Source: Phaeosaccion multiseriatum
Lineage: Eukaryota > Ochrophyta, other classes
Assembly: GCA_965112735.1 (NCBI GenBank)
Contig: OZ218951.1
Span: forward strand, 3,782,001 to 3,846,000
Length of the DNA stretch: 64,000 bases
Reading direction: 5' to 3'
The notes beneath the pieces are model-generated. The model was not told where the DNA came from. It was given only the letters and a program-made list of their open reading frames with translations, and made no database searches. A program made the translations under genes and the position numbers. Shown here in pieces: positions 41,774-54,605 of this stretch (its first letter is position 1; each line of letters starts with the position of its first letter).

Positions 41774-42047
41774 CGACCCCTGACACGCTATCGCCCACTT
41801 TCTCGATAGCGGATAGCGGATCGGCTGGCGCCGGCGACAGCGGATAGCACGCCCCCACAACCCCCCCCCCCCCCCCCCCAAAGCCGGCTGGCGCCGGCGA
41901 TAGCGGATAGCGCGCCGGCTGGCGCCGGCCGATAGCGGATAGCGGATAGCGTGTCAGGGGTCGACTCGAACCCCTGACGTGATTCTGGCACCGCTACAGG
42001 CGTGATGCGTGCTTCTCGGTGCCCTCCCTCAGAATCACGTCAGGGGT
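41774..42047. repeat. Two adjacent inverted-repeat pairs, MITE-like
   Basis: CGACCCCTGACACGCTATC at 41774-41792 pairs exactly with its reverse complement at 41945-41963 (19 bp arms, 190-bp span). Immediately next, ACCCCTGACGTGATTCTG at 41970-41987 pairs exactly with 42030-42047 (18 bp arms). The interior of the first has GATAGCGGATAGC and GGCTGGCGCCGGC repeats. Related end sequences occur near 53841 and 42357. No transposase is present, so any mobile origin would be non-autonomous. Confidence 0.8.
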
Positions 42048-42399
42048 CGACTACACAACATAATACAAACAGAGCAGAACAAAAATGAGAGATGCTCGAC
42101 CTCTGATGCGCTATTGAGCTATCAATAGCTGATAGTGATAGCTGATAGCGTACGGGCTGGCGCCGACCATAGCTGGTCCACATCGCGCCGACAATACAGT
42201 AGGGAGGCTAGCTCAATCATGTCTGGTGGTTAGCGGCGCAATAGCTGAGTAGGGAGGGATAGCTGATAGCGTGCCGGCTGGGTGGTGCGCCGGCTGCGCT
42301 GGCGAATAGCTGGTCGCGTGCCAGCTGACGCCGGCAAAAGCGATAGCTCAATACCGCATCAGGGGTCGAAAGATGCTGATACAGAGTGTCGGCGTCGAG

Positions 42400-42560
42400 C
42401 GTCGCACTCACCACTCACTCACGCACCCACTCACCCAAGCAAGCACGCCTGTACACCCGCACGCACTCACGCACGCACGGACCCATTCACTCACTCTCTC
42501 ACTCACTCACTCCTCACTTACTCACTCACTCACTCACTCACACTCTCACTCTCACTCACG
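42400..42560. repeat. CACT/CACG microsatellite
   Basis: Imperfect CACTCACT and CACGCACG tetranucleotide repeats on the plus strand. Open frames across it are repeat artefacts. Confidence 0.9.
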
Positions 42561-42688
42561 CACCGGTGCACTCGTTCTGGAGGTGATCGGTCTGCATTTC
42601 CACGGGCATCGCTGGGAATAATATCTGTACACTGATTCATTATAAGGCAGAGGGATAAAAGGGGGTTGTTTGGCCCCAAACAATAGTT

Positions 42689-43698
42689 TCACATCCCAGC
42701 CACCTCGAGGTGACTCTTGTCCGAAAAGAACTTTGTGTGGTGCACCGGGCCGAACTCTGGGCTTTGATACTTCCAGTTGTGGGCACCGTCGCCAATGTCT
42801 TGGCTCATCGTTCGATATCCTGTGTGCGGTTTTCGAGAACAAGCTGAGGTTACTACTGACTGGCACAAAGAGGAAGAATGCTACTGCGCCAAGGCCTGTG
42901 CTCCTCACCTCCCATGCGCTTCTCCTGGTCCACACGTAGAGTGTAGAACCGATCACGGCCGCTTTTCGGGTCAAACTCTGTCACCTGGTTGCGCCCTATA
43001 TCGTACAGAAAGCGCGTCTCTTTTAAATGCGACGGGAAGGTCCGTGTGGAGTTGTACTTTTCCTCTGCCCGAGCTAACACCTCCTCCTCGACTTCTGGGT
43101 TCCGCTTGGAGTCTATGAGGCGTTGTTCGCGTTTCAGCAAGTCCTATTTTCAGAAGAATAGGGGGAGGGTTGGGGAGGAGAACAGAAGGAGGTCGTCCGT
43201 AAGGGGGGGCGTCAACACCCCACGACCTTTCCTAAGCTGCACTTACTCGATACTGCTCAGTCCTGATTGTGGCCGTAAACTCTCCTCGTCGGAAGGCTAT
43301 TTCGCGTTAGAATGGGAGAGGGAGGGAGAAAACACGCAGCAAAGTATGATTAACATTTAGATTGAGCGAATAGAAAAGTCTGTCATGCAGTCGCCCAGAT
43401 CCATTAGTGGGAGCGGCCTTCTTTTATCGAATCCAAACTCACCATCCTTCGTTCCGAACCCGAGCTTTCGATTCTTTTGGGTCAGGGAGAAGCGCTCCAT
43501 CTCGGCGTACTTGTCTCCAGCGTACAGGAGCTTGGAGAAGTTGCCATTCTCTGCGTTTTGCGGCTTGGCTGGAATGGCAAAGCCCTTGCCGCCCCAGCGC
43601 TCAGGGAGCTTGTCCCCCCGGGCGTGATACTTGTCCCCAATGGTTATGAAGGCATTTCCCTCGACGAGCCCCTTGTTCACTCTCTTGGTGGAGTACAT
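42689..43698 (-). CDS. Unrecognised conserved-looking protein, possible flagellar microtubule protein
   Basis: Four exons with matching phases, from ATG 43698 to TGA 42689. Exon 1 reads MYSTKRVNKGLVEGNAFITI, then GDKYHARGDKLPERWGGKGF, ending at GTGAGT near 43443. Exon 2 is FRRGEFTATIRTEQYR, exon 3 begins DLLKREQRLIDSKRNPE and includes FLYDIGRNQVTEFDPKSGRD, and the last exon is YRTMSQDIGDGAHNWKYQSP ending LEVAGM. The protein is basic, about 220 residues, with many aromatic and Gly-containing turns and no membrane segment or enzyme motif. Small basic proteins with ITIGDKY, TKD and TxxRTEQYR-type motifs recall axonemal microtubule inner proteins, but I cannot name an ortholog. It is head-to-head with calmodulin (301 bp). 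Confidence 0.7.
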
Positions 43699-43981
43699 AA
43701 CGCCTCAGCTCTTCCGAGGGTTCCTTGCTGCTGCTACTACGCCTGCTTCTTTGCTGCAGCTTGTTCCCAGCTGCCCCGTCCCTCAAAGATGAAACCGTAA
43801 AAGAAGGGGTAAAAGACGACGACGATATCACCAACTTCTTTGTAGTCAAGCTGAAACCCAAACCTTTGACGGTTGTTTCGACGAGTATCACCGTGAGGCT
43901 GCAGTTCGTTCACCGTTATTAAGGCACTTTCAATTTCACCCCCCCCTTTCTTCTCGTCTTTACTCTCTTCCATCTCTTTGA

Positions 43982-44599
<618 letters not shown>

Positions 44600-44927
44600 A
44601 GGGGTCCATATGCTTGCTTGGTTGGTGTATATATATAGATAACTTACACAAATGCGTCCTGCGGCCTGTCACTGCATTGCTGCGAACTCAAACAGTGGGG
44701 GATACGTGGCCCTGGCTCCAGAAGTTAAGGCCCTCCTCTTTTTTCCGTCTCTCCATTTGATCCAATTCACCACGAGGAGTGTGCTGAGATGTCGATGGCC
44801 AAGAAATGTGCACCACCACCACCACGTATGCATTATTGAAAGGCAGTGCAGAAGGAAGAGCGACGGCGCAAGGACTGTCCCCATTGACACTCGCCACCTA
44901 ACATTTTTTGTCATCATATCAACAGAT
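44600..44927. other. Calmodulin/CLP1 convergent 3' region
   Basis: 328 bp without a supported gene. A TATATATAGATA run follows the calmodulin stop near 44628. Presumably the 3' untranslated regions of both genes. Confidence 0.5.
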
Positions 44928-47113
44928 TTATTCCATCCACTTGATGGAGCCCACCAGTAGGTAATTGCTGGGCAAGGCCCCAGGACAGGGGCTGAGGCAA
45001 GTGATCCGCCTCCGCTCCACGTTAATGTCACTCACGTATACGAAGCCGGCCGCGTTGCTGCGGAAAAACAAAAGCATGTCGGTTAGACGCAAGAAATACA
45101 CGGACGAGACTTGCTTGACTGCAAGTGCGCCGCACCCACCTGTGAAGCAAGGCCCTGCTCAGTTCCTCGTCGTCTTCGTCGTCCTCTTGCCGTTCTTGTC
45201 CCATGACACTCCCGTCCGATCTCAAGGGCGGGTGACACACGCTCAGCAGCGAGTTGAGCAAGCCCAGTCCCGGACTAATCCGGGTCACAGTCATGGCGCC
45301 AAACATAGAAGCCTGCGTAGAGAGACGAATACAAGAGGGTAGATGCAGATAGAAAAGCAAGCTTACAGAGAGGTTGAGAAAGAAAAAAGAAGAAAGGTTC
45401 CTTACCTGGCCTACGGGCAGCATGGTGTCGGCCAGCCCCTGCGGCCCCCCGAACTGATAGATCTTGACGTCGTCGAAGTTGAGTTCGAGCATCGAGGGGC
45501 TCAGAGGGGGCGGCATTCCCTTGTGCTGGCTGGTCTTTGGGTGCGCACTTCCGTAAAAGTACTCCCGTATGCGGCTTGTGCGCGCAGCTCGCCTGCAGAG
45601 AGAGAGAGGAGAAAGCTCAAACGAAGCCTTTTGTCCGTGTATGCGTAGGGAACTTTACCTGAAGCGTGCATCTCTGAGCACCACGCCTGCTGAGCGATCG
45701 AGGCGCACCACCCGTACATCTCTACCTCTTGTTGACATGTCAGAGGCCAGCTGGCTCATCTCAGAGTACAGTCGGTCGTGCCCCAACACCAGGATAATGT
45801 CCACCGACAGCGCCTATTCAATCGTACCCAAAAAAATGGTCTGTTTTCAGTCTTACACCATACTGCTTTCTGCGACTGGTCGCGGTACTTACACGTATAC
45901 AGTGATGCAAGAGCTGCCCCCCTAGACCATCAATCCACCCGCAGGTGTTGATGATCACTCCGGCCGCACTAGCCGCCGTGTCATTTGCCAGCCGATGGTC
46001 CACACACTCTGCCAGCCGTGTCACCTGCGCGTCCGTAAGTGTTGTCAGCCCTTGTTCAAAAAGCTGAGGTGTAGGTACACACTTTGGAAACTTACCAGTC
46101 GCTTGTACACTTCCGGATTCTCTGCGAGCTGGGTGTGGCCTGTATAGAGTCGGGATCGGGCGTATTTACTATACAGAGTCGTTTATGCTCAACTGAAAGG
46201 TACTGCCTCTCGCAGACGTACCATAGTAGAAGCTGAGCGGAGCCGCCAGGCTAAACCCCTCCTCAATGGACAACTGGAGGAGCGAAAAGAAAGTGTGCGG
46301 GGGTCAGGGCGAAAGGAACACACATACAGGCTTGTTTACCCTGCCTTACCGTGCTACTATCCACCGCTGCCGCGCTAATGGTCCCAGGCACCGTAATCTG
46401 ACCCTGTCCTACGTCCAGATCCACGTAGGTTGGGCTCCGACTGAGCCGTACCGCGTAAGACGTCAGGGTGGCCGCCAGAGTCTGTCAGCAGCATGGACAA
46501 GTTAGTGTGACTTGCCGGAGGCTCATTCGTACTGCAGTCTACGATCTACCCCCTCCTTCCACCTACCGACTTGCCACAATCTGTCGGCCCCACAATGATG
46601 ACCCTTGGCCCGGTCACGCCTCTGCTCGTGGGATTGGCTTTGAGGTGGGCCAGCGCTACATCCCTTCTCGCCTCCAGCTGCGAGTGTGTATTTACATAAC
46701 TGAGCATGGGCGTGTCCCCTTGGACGTACGCCACGGTCGGCTTGCCTGCAGAGAACAGACGCTGCTGGTCAGCACACAGAGCGCCGTCCACATTTACGGG
46801 CCTTGCCGCCGTACCTACGACCTCCAGACGGCAGCCGTAAAACGTGAATATGGCAAGCTTCGTGTCGTTGAAGCTGTATTCACGATTCGGAGAGAGCTCC
46901 ACCCCGAAGATCTCCGCAGTTCCTTCCTTCAGCTGGCAGCAAGGGGGGGGGGGGGATGGCTGAGGCAGGATGCTCTTTCCCCCAGCCAAAATGCACAAGC
47001 CCACGACTCACCACGACCTCGACCACCTCATCAGATGAGACCTCCAGCCGCAGCTCCACCTCCTTATCCAAGTCCCACATCCTGCGAAGGAGCTTCTTCC
47101 TGTCATCGCTCAT
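44928..47113 (-). CDS. CLP1: CLP1 family polynucleotide 5'-hydroxyl kinase / pre-mRNA cleavage factor subunit
   Basis: About nine exons from ATG 47113. The N-terminal domain has ELRLEVSSDEVVEVVV and LKEGTAEIFGVELSPNREYS, then the CLP1-specific IFTFYGCRLEVVG. The P-loop is VIIVGPTDCGKST, split by an intron after GKS; the following exon encodes SYAVRLSRSPTYVDLDVGQG and QITVPGTISA, matching the Walker B region of Clp1. Then come EEGFSLAAPLSFYYG, IINTCGWIDGLGGQLL and DIILVLGHDRLYSEM. The C-terminal domain includes REYFYGSAHPKTS and ends LPSNYLLVGSIKWME, the typical closing strand. In other eukaryotes CLP1 is part of cleavage factor II in mRNA 3' end formation and of the tRNA splicing machinery, with RNA 5'-kinase activity in animals. 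It is head-to-head with the PhoD-like gene (124 bp). Confidence 0.9.
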
Positions 47114-47237
47114 AACCTATCCCAGAGGATGGGGCAATGATGAGGCCGAGAGGGCTAAGTGGAGAACCAACAGGCTAGGCACATGTCAGTGAAGGGCCGT
47201 TAGGGCAAGCAAAGTCCTTAAAAAATAAAAGAGGAGG

Positions 47238-50200
47238 ATGGGAAATGTAGACAGTCAGACCCTCGGCGCTTCCGCGTCCCTGGAGGCATCGCTCTGCCGC
47301 TTGGAGGAGAGACTCGGCAGCATGGAGGTGAGGCCTGACGAGGTGAATCCAGAGGGAAGCGAATGCGAGTCTCACAATCCACGTTTGTGCACCAGGCGTC
47401 TCACGAGGATGCTCAGGGGCACCATATGCCGTTCTCCTCCAGCAGAGATACGCGCCGCTTTGGTGCGTCGCTGTCCGCCAAGGCCTCTGTGCGAGTCTTG
47501 ACTGGCCCCGTCGTGGGGGAAGTGACGCCAAGCAGCGCTGTTGTACTGCTGGAAGTGCACGTCGACGGAGATACTGGTGCGTTTTAAAGATAGGGAGGGA
47601 AGAGGGAGCTCTCACTGGCATTGGTCGCCCCTAACAAAAGAGTGCTGCTCCTGAATGTTTCCAGGGGAAGGCGGCGAGGGCGGTAGAGCCGTCACCTCTG
47701 TCACGGCTTTCCTGTGCCTCGTGGACGATGGCTCATGTCCTCGGGGTAGAGTCATTACATCCAAAAAGGTACTCACAGACAACTTGGAGTGGGTCCTCCA
47801 GTTTTTTCTCCTGAAAGGCTTGAGCTGCTCCGCTTCGTTCGGGAAACAACAGGTGCTCTTAAGGTCCCATCGGCCAGGCGTCTTCTGCTTCGGGGGCGGG
47901 CCGGAAGTGAGTCTGCTACCCGGACGGAAGTACGCCGTTTGCTTTAGCGGCATCCAGAAAGATGATGCTCGCGCTCGAGTCGCCATGTTCCGGACCCCGG
48001 AGGCTACAGGTCAGTCAGTATTCAAGAGAGAAGCGGGCTGTGCTGGCCGTTCCTTCAATTGTACATCTCTTGTTGTGTACCGCACACGCAGGTCAGCAAC
48101 TCCTTCGCATGGTAGCCGTCAGCGGGAATTCAGGTCCGTTCACCTTTTCTGTGGGTCTTTCCAGTGCACCATCTGTAATCTGACATGGGGTGTCCATTGC
48201 AGGCGAGCCCTTGCCGTGGCAATTGCTGAGCGAGAGAGTTCTGAAAGGAGACAAAGGGTCGCTTCCGCCCGTGGACGTTTTGCTGCATCTCGGAGGACAG
48301 GTGTGGACAATGGAGAGTGTCGCCACTGCCCCCAGTGGAGCGCTTACGAACGTACTGTTACCCTTCCGCCAGGTGTGGATGCGGGACGCCTTTGAGGAAG
48401 CGTGGAGGTTGCTCTACGAGACCGACAGTGACCGGCAGCTGGGGGGCATGGAGCAGGGACTCGGCTGGGACGATGCAATGGAGGCGGCCGCGGAGAGGAT
48501 GAGGGATGTCTACCGAAGGAGCTGGAACAGCCCGTGAGTGCACACTCTTGTGATTGTCGGTAACCTCCCTCCTCCTTATGTCATGCAACAACTCTTGCGC
48601 ACCAACATGCAAAGGCACATACGCCTGGTGCTTTCTCGCGTGTCGAATGTCATGCTGGGTGGCGACACCGATGTGCACCCTCTCTTGCGAACCGAGCTGG
48701 CCCTCCAGGCTACTCAACACTCGATCTTGGAGGTGCGTGTTGTTCATTTCGTCCGTTGCCCTGTCGACCGCACTAACGACGCCACAACATCTTTCTCGTA
48801 CAGAGCACGAGTGTTGGGGGCGGGAATACTGGGACTGGAGATTTTGGTCCCAAAGGCAAAGCGGAGGTCTTGGCTTGCCTAATGCGGATTTGCAAAAGAG
48901 TGTTTCGAGAGTATCAGGGGCAGCTTTTGTGGCGGGTACGTGTCTCCCTTGGCGCGCGCTCCCTTTCTCTCTCTCTCTCGCCAACACTATTTCTACCTGT
49001 CTGCATCTTGAACAGGCAAAAGAAGCGTTTCCGGGAGGGCTTGAGCCGCGAACGGTAGGGGAAGAAGAGAGTGAGACAATGCAGTGGGCGAAGGAGCTCC
49101 AGCAGGCGCAGCGTCAAAAGCTGGTGAAGGAGAGAAAGTACGCCGTGGCGAAAGTGGCCCTGCAGCAGCTACAGGGGGCAAGCGAGCTGAGGTGAGTGGT
49201 TCAGTGCCTTCAATTCGTCTCTCGCAATGTTCTTGCTCCTCAATGCATGTATTTACAATCATGGGAACAGTGCGCAAGGGGCCAAGGAGGCTGCCCACCA
49301 GCTCGCCAGGCTGAAGGTAGAGATTGAGGATGCAGGGAGTGCGCTAATGGTGCTTCAGACTAGAGATCCGCCAACGTCACGGCCAGAGGGAGGCCTACTC
49401 TGGCTCGGACCTCACACCTTGCTGGCGGCGGTGGACACGCTGTGGACGAGGGTTGCATGGGATGGGAGAATACAGACCAACGGCGGTAAGAGAGAGAGAG
49501 CAACATATCCACCATCCCGTGGATGCCATCCTTTGCGGGCAAGACTGACGTGTTGTTTCTTCCGCCCCCAAAGATATTCTTGATCGCGAAGTTGTCAAGG
49601 CCTTGGCGGAGGAGCTTCAAAAGGACTCGGATCTATGCTCCCTGGTCATACTCTGCCAGGTCAGTTGTGTGTGGCGATTTGCGGCACACTCCTCTGCTCT
49701 ATGTTGTCTCACCACAACTTTGAACCTGTCTTCACACAAACACGCAGAGCCCCCTGGCACCCTGTGCAAGAACTTCTGCAGAGGCCTGCTGCCATCTGCT
49801 TGGGCTCCTCTTCGCATGGAAGGTGGGTTGGTTGGCGGGCCCCATCGAAGAAAGAAAGAAAGCTGTTCTTCATCGTCATTAAGGGACGACGTCTCCGTTC
49901 TCTGTGAATCACGCGCAGGAGGCTGAGCCTTGGAGGGAGGTGGTGATCGTCTGTGGCGTGCACGATGTCAGTGCCATGCGTAGCCACAGCGTGTGCCTCA
50001 CGTCGCACCAACACAGTAGTGCTGGAGTTATTCGGCAGTTCTCGCCAGGTGCCGTAGCAACTGGTGGGGTACAAGCTGACGGCGAAGTAAGTTTCGGCGA
50101 GTCGCGTTTCGGATACACACGTGTGCAGCCGGGAAGCGAGGGCCGGACTCCGATGCTGGAGCACGGCACCTTTCTGGAAGTTGTGTTGACAGCTGGCTCG

Positions 50201-50251
50201 AGTCCAGTCGAGATGATGGTGCGTACCTCACTCTGTTCGACAGTATCTCTC

Positions 50252-50294
<43 letters not shown>

Positions 50295-53200
50295 TTTGCT
50301 CACGACCTCTCACTGACGTGTGCAGGCAGCGGGCGACGAGAGATTGTCCTCCCGACCGACAGGCATCCGCGCAGGCGTTTCAGCGCGGCTACAGGTGCGT
50401 GAGTGAGGTGCTTGTTGCTGTGTGTGTGCCTGCCCCGAGACCATTTAACGCAAGCACACGAACACAGGGCATCTTTCTGCAAGGAGCACGAATGGTATTG
50501 GGCCCCATCATCGGCCGGGTGACGCAAAAGTCTGTCGTGGTGCTTGTAGAGGTCGAGGGCTCGGGCATGGGACAAGGAAGGGGCGGGCCTGTGAGCTGTG
50601 TCGTGCGCGACAGCCTCGGCGGGCAAGTGTACAAGCAGCTCAAGCTGGTGCCCGGAGGACGACCCTACGCCTTCTTCTTCTCCACGCTGACGCCCGACAG
50701 GCATTACACGTACGTCCCCATGCGCTGCTGCTCCTTGTTGTCTGGCCCGAGATCAGTCGGACCTCTCCTAAGTGCTGTATTGTATTGTATGTAACGCCCC
50801 GAACAGAGTATTCTTTGAAGGAATAGAACACGCCAGGCGGCGCATTGGCTCATTCACGACGCTTCCACACTGGCGCAATCGGAGGCTGCCTCCCCGCTCT
50901 GGATCAGGTAGGGAAGGACAGGAAGAAGATTGGGCAAAGCAATGGGTAGCCAACCACTGACAAAAGGCGAACCGCTCCATCAAAGACTTGCACGTGGACA
51001 CAGATTTCCAGCTGAACATGGTATTTGCTGCTGCTCTGGGCTCGTCGAGTGGTCCAAGCATTATGCACGCGGCCAGGGGTGGAAGGAGGGAGGAATGTGA
51101 GGAGGGGCTCTGCCAGGACTTGAGCAAGGTACGTGGGGTACAGGAGACGTGTGCGGATCATTGCGGGCCTTTGGAGGGGCTTTTGCGTCTAGGGTTACCC
51201 TCATTCCGGCGAACCCTTTTGCTTACGTCTCTGTAGACTCTCTGGCAGCCATGGGGAGAGGTTTCTTTCGTGGTTCACACTGGCGGCCAGGTAAGAGTGA
51301 CTCGACTATAGGGGAGTAATACATATGCTCAGTTTAGTCTGCTTTGTATTGGTTCGCCCCTCCTCTTGCTTGTCAGATTGACCTTAGGGTTGCAGCTGCG
51401 GAGGCCTTGGCTTGTCTCGCCGTGGCCGAAGCGGCGGGCGAGGGAAGCACGCAGAGAATACGACACGTGGAAGAGGCCATGGATCGAATACGGGCAGCCT
51501 ATCGGTTGCAGTGGTGAGCAGTATTCCCCCCCATCCCTCCTTCCCCTTCTTACCCAACAACCTGAGCGAGCACAAACTTGCTTCTGCCCACCGTAGGAGT
51601 CTCCCGCTGGTGCGCGCATGCCTCTCAAACGGCTCTCATTTGATGGTGAGAGGCCCTGCAGATTGTGGCCTATGTGACACGCAAGACGGAGACGGAGAAG
51701 GGGGTCTGGGCCATGGAGGGGGCGTGTCGAGCTTCTGCAGGACTACGCTCGCGCAGTTGGTTCAGAGGGCTTTTCGTGAGTACCAACGGCAGCTCTGGAA
51801 CCCGACTTCGGTACCAGCAGGTGACTCCTTTCTTCGCGACGGCTTTGCGCACGCTCTACGCTGATCTTTCTCTCACGCTGCTCCCCCCGCCCTTTGTTTA
51901 GGAGTGGACATGAGCGATGTTGCGTATCCGGTGGGGGCCTTGGGGAAGGACTGCGAGACGCAGCAGCAGAACACGGACGGCGAGTGGCACTTCCATAGCT
52001 GGGGAGACACCGTGGGCCTCGTTTGCTTGGACTCGACGGAGACCGCACAGCGGGGCGCCCAGCTGTCTGAGAAAGAGCTGCTCTCCGACGGGCAATGGCA
52101 GAACCTTCGTGCAGTGCTGACGACCATGCCCAGCCTCCAGTGCTTGTACGTTGTGAGCGGAGAGGCGTTTGTGACGGACAGCATTGCCGACGCAGCATAC
52201 AAGGCTCGTCAGCGAGAGGATCAGCGCCTGTTGCGCAGCTGGCCCTACCACGGAGGAGAGCTGCTGCGTCTCTTGCGAGCCCTCATGGATTGGAAGGTAG
52301 GTGGCTGCGGGCGGTGGTGACAGGTGACCGGCCCGTTTTGCCTTCGCTAACCCAACAACACACGTCTCCCCTCCCATACCTGCAGCTGGCGCGAACGACA
52401 GACGGAGAGCCGCGAGAGGTGGTTTTAGTGGGCGGTGGGGAGAGGTATCCTCTCCAGACAGCTATCACCGACCTGGAAGTAAGTCCCCAAGTACCCTGCT
52501 CTTCGAAAGAACAGAGTGAGAACGTCTCTGATGCTCGTGTGTCTCTATTCCCTCTCTCCAAGTCTCGACAGGAAATCACACAGTGGTTGACAGGTCCTTC
52601 GAGCGGCCTCCTTCCAAGGGGGGACGCGAACCAGTTTCAGTTCGAGAGTCGGGGTGACCTCAGCGACAGGTGTGTTCGAGCCCGCCTCCCTCCCTCCCTC
52701 CCGCACCACGACAGACTGCCAGACGCCTCTTCTTTTCGACCTCCCCACACACCACAGATTATCGTACCGCCACTTGGCGGTATCCGAAGCCACGGGAGAG
52801 GGCGACGCCAGCTCCCCCATGCCTCCTGCGCCGCCCTTGGACACTTCCCGGGATCAGCAAGGCCGTTTCAAGACGGGAGGTGGTCCTCCTCATCATTTGC
52901 TTATGCTGCGTTGCTGTGCAAAAGGCGCCGGGGCCAATAGCGACTTACACGTCGAGGGGCGCATGTTCTCAGCGCGGACACTGTGCCAGTGGTGGAAGGG
53001 ACGAGCAGGCCAAACGGCAGCAGCACGGCAGTCGGGGGAGGGCTTGGCCTTTTTGCCAACGGGGAGACCCCTGTGGGTCAAAGACTGGGTGGAGGACGCG
53101 CAACGCTGCCATGGCAATGGGAAGCTGCAGGATGCTATCATGCTCGCCATTGAGACAGAGCCTTGCTCTCAAGCCTTTGAGGCAGTCATCACCGCAGTGG

Positions 53201-53581
53201 GGGACGGCGACGCTGCTGAGGGCAATCTTCTCTACCCGCTCTTCCTCTCTTCCGTGCTATACAATTCCATGACGAAGCTCTACGACGAGGTGAGCTTTCC
53301 GCAGTAGCGACAACTGCAATGGCCTGGGCATCTGCGCACACTCACCCGCCCCACCGCCCCTCCTCTCTCTTGGCCAGGACTGCCACTCTGCCTTGAGGTC
53401 TGCAGCTCCGGCGCCGCCTTCTCCAGTCGTGGTAGAGACAATGGTGGAGCAGTGGTGCGGGGCGGGCGCTCTCTCGACGTCGTTCCACTCAGAGCCGGCG
53501 TTTAAGCGCCTTGTAGCCGAGGTGCTCGTGACCTCGAACCAAATCGCGGTCATGGGCCCTCCCCAATCGTGGCGCCCGTAG
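47238..53581 (+). CDS. Large protein with two PhoD-like phosphatase units
   Basis: About 25 short exons appear to form one gene. Exon 1 (MGNVDSQTLGASASLEASLC) joins at a GTGAGG donor to ASHEDAQGHHMPF. Each half has a Fn3-like N-terminal module (VLTGPVVGEVTPSSAVVLLE; MVLGPIIGRVTQKSVVVLVE), closing with LLPGRKYAVCFSGI or LTPDRHYTVFFEGI, then a PhoD-like core: LRMVAVSGNSG, VDVLLHLGGQVW, RMRDVYRRSW, VSNVMLGGDTDV and FREYQGQLLW in the first; FVVHTGGQ, RIRAAYRLQW, FREYQRQLWNP and EWHFHSWGDTVGLVCLDS in the second. PhoD enzymes bind metal through an Asp/His-rich motif (typically DDHD) that is replaced by GGDTDV here, so both units may be non-catalytic. The C-terminal 300 residues are unrecognised. 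A coiled-coil insert lies near 49060-49195. Whether it is one gene or two is uncertain. Confidence 0.62.
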
Positions 53582-54605
53582 ACGAAGAGAGAGAGCGAAA
53601 GCTCGGCCCCCGACGATCGACCCTGGACAAGATTATCTGATTACTGATTACGGCCGGCGCAGCCGACCTGATTACTGATTATGACCGGCGCCAGCCGGCC
53701 TGATTACTGATTATGGCCCCAGCCCGAGGAAATGGCCGGCGCCAGTCGGCCTGCTTGCTGATTACAGCCGGTGACCAGCCTGATTCCGGGGGACGAATCA
53801 CACCTCCAGCGGCCGCCAGAATCACGAATCACGCCTCGCTCAGAATCACGTCAGGAGGCAGGCAGCCAGGGGGGTAGCAGCCAGGGGGCGGGTTAGATTG
53901 TTGGATATCGGGCGTCAGCCCCATGCACGCCTAGGCCTATTTGGGAGAATTGCCCGGCCTAGCGAGGGCCGTAGGCCCTAGGCCTATTTATATACCGCCG
54001 CCTAGGCGGCCTAGGCGGGCCGGAGGCCCGCGGCCTAGGGCAGACGCCAACTAGGCGGACGGTGGGAGTGCCCAGAGTGCAAAGAGTAGTAAAGAAATGG
54101 AAGTGAGGAGTAAACTTGGTTCGTGTCGTCTCTTTCCGCCTCGCTGGCCCCACGAGGAGTGCAAATGCAGGCCTACAGGTGTGCTGCTACCCACTGGCTG
54201 GGCGGCACCACGCACGCGCCCACGGTCACTGGGAGGCTGCCTAGAGGCGGGCTAGAGGCCGCCTACCGCCTAGGACTGAAAAGTGAGCGGCCTAGATCCG
54301 CCGAAGACCGAGCGGCCTAGCGGCCTAGAGCAAAACCGCTAGGCGTATATGGGGCTGACGGGCGGGCGGGCGGCCGGGCCCGGGGTTGACAACAAGTTCG
54401 CGCGATCACAGAACGCACGGAGCACCAACGCGTACACTTCCGGAGAGCAACAACACTTCCTATCCCCTTCACGATATATATTCCTCGCCGCCCCTTGAAC
54501 GGCTTGCGCAGTCCTCCATGCCTGCAAGATCTAAGAGTGACTTCTCGTGATCTCACCACCGACGTAGCACCAGCGCGTCACCACCACCTATAAAGCGGCT
54601 CTGCA
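53582..54605. repeat. Intergenic GC-rich repeat island
   Basis: No gene is supported. From 53636 to 53790 a unit of CTGATTACTGATTA followed by CCGGCGCCAGCCGG recurs about four times. At 53841 the sequence CAGAATCACGTCAGG matches the inverted-repeat end found at 42030. From 53930 to 54350 CCTAGGC/GCCTAGGCGG palindromic motifs recur more than ten times. The promoter of the amino-acid transporter presumably lies in the last 200 bp. Confidence 0.75.

Larger units (their letters stand above)
41601..42688. other. Repeat island between NTT and the 42.7-kb gene
   Basis: About 1.1 kb with no supported gene. It holds two inverted-repeat pairs, dispersed GATAGCGGATAGC and GCCGGCTGGCGCCGGC motifs, a C run at about 41861-41879 and a CACT microsatellite, listed separately. 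Confidence 0.7.

Noticed and set aside
42282-42635. His/Thr/Ser-rich frames across the CACT repeat
   Set aside because: Microsatellite artefact.
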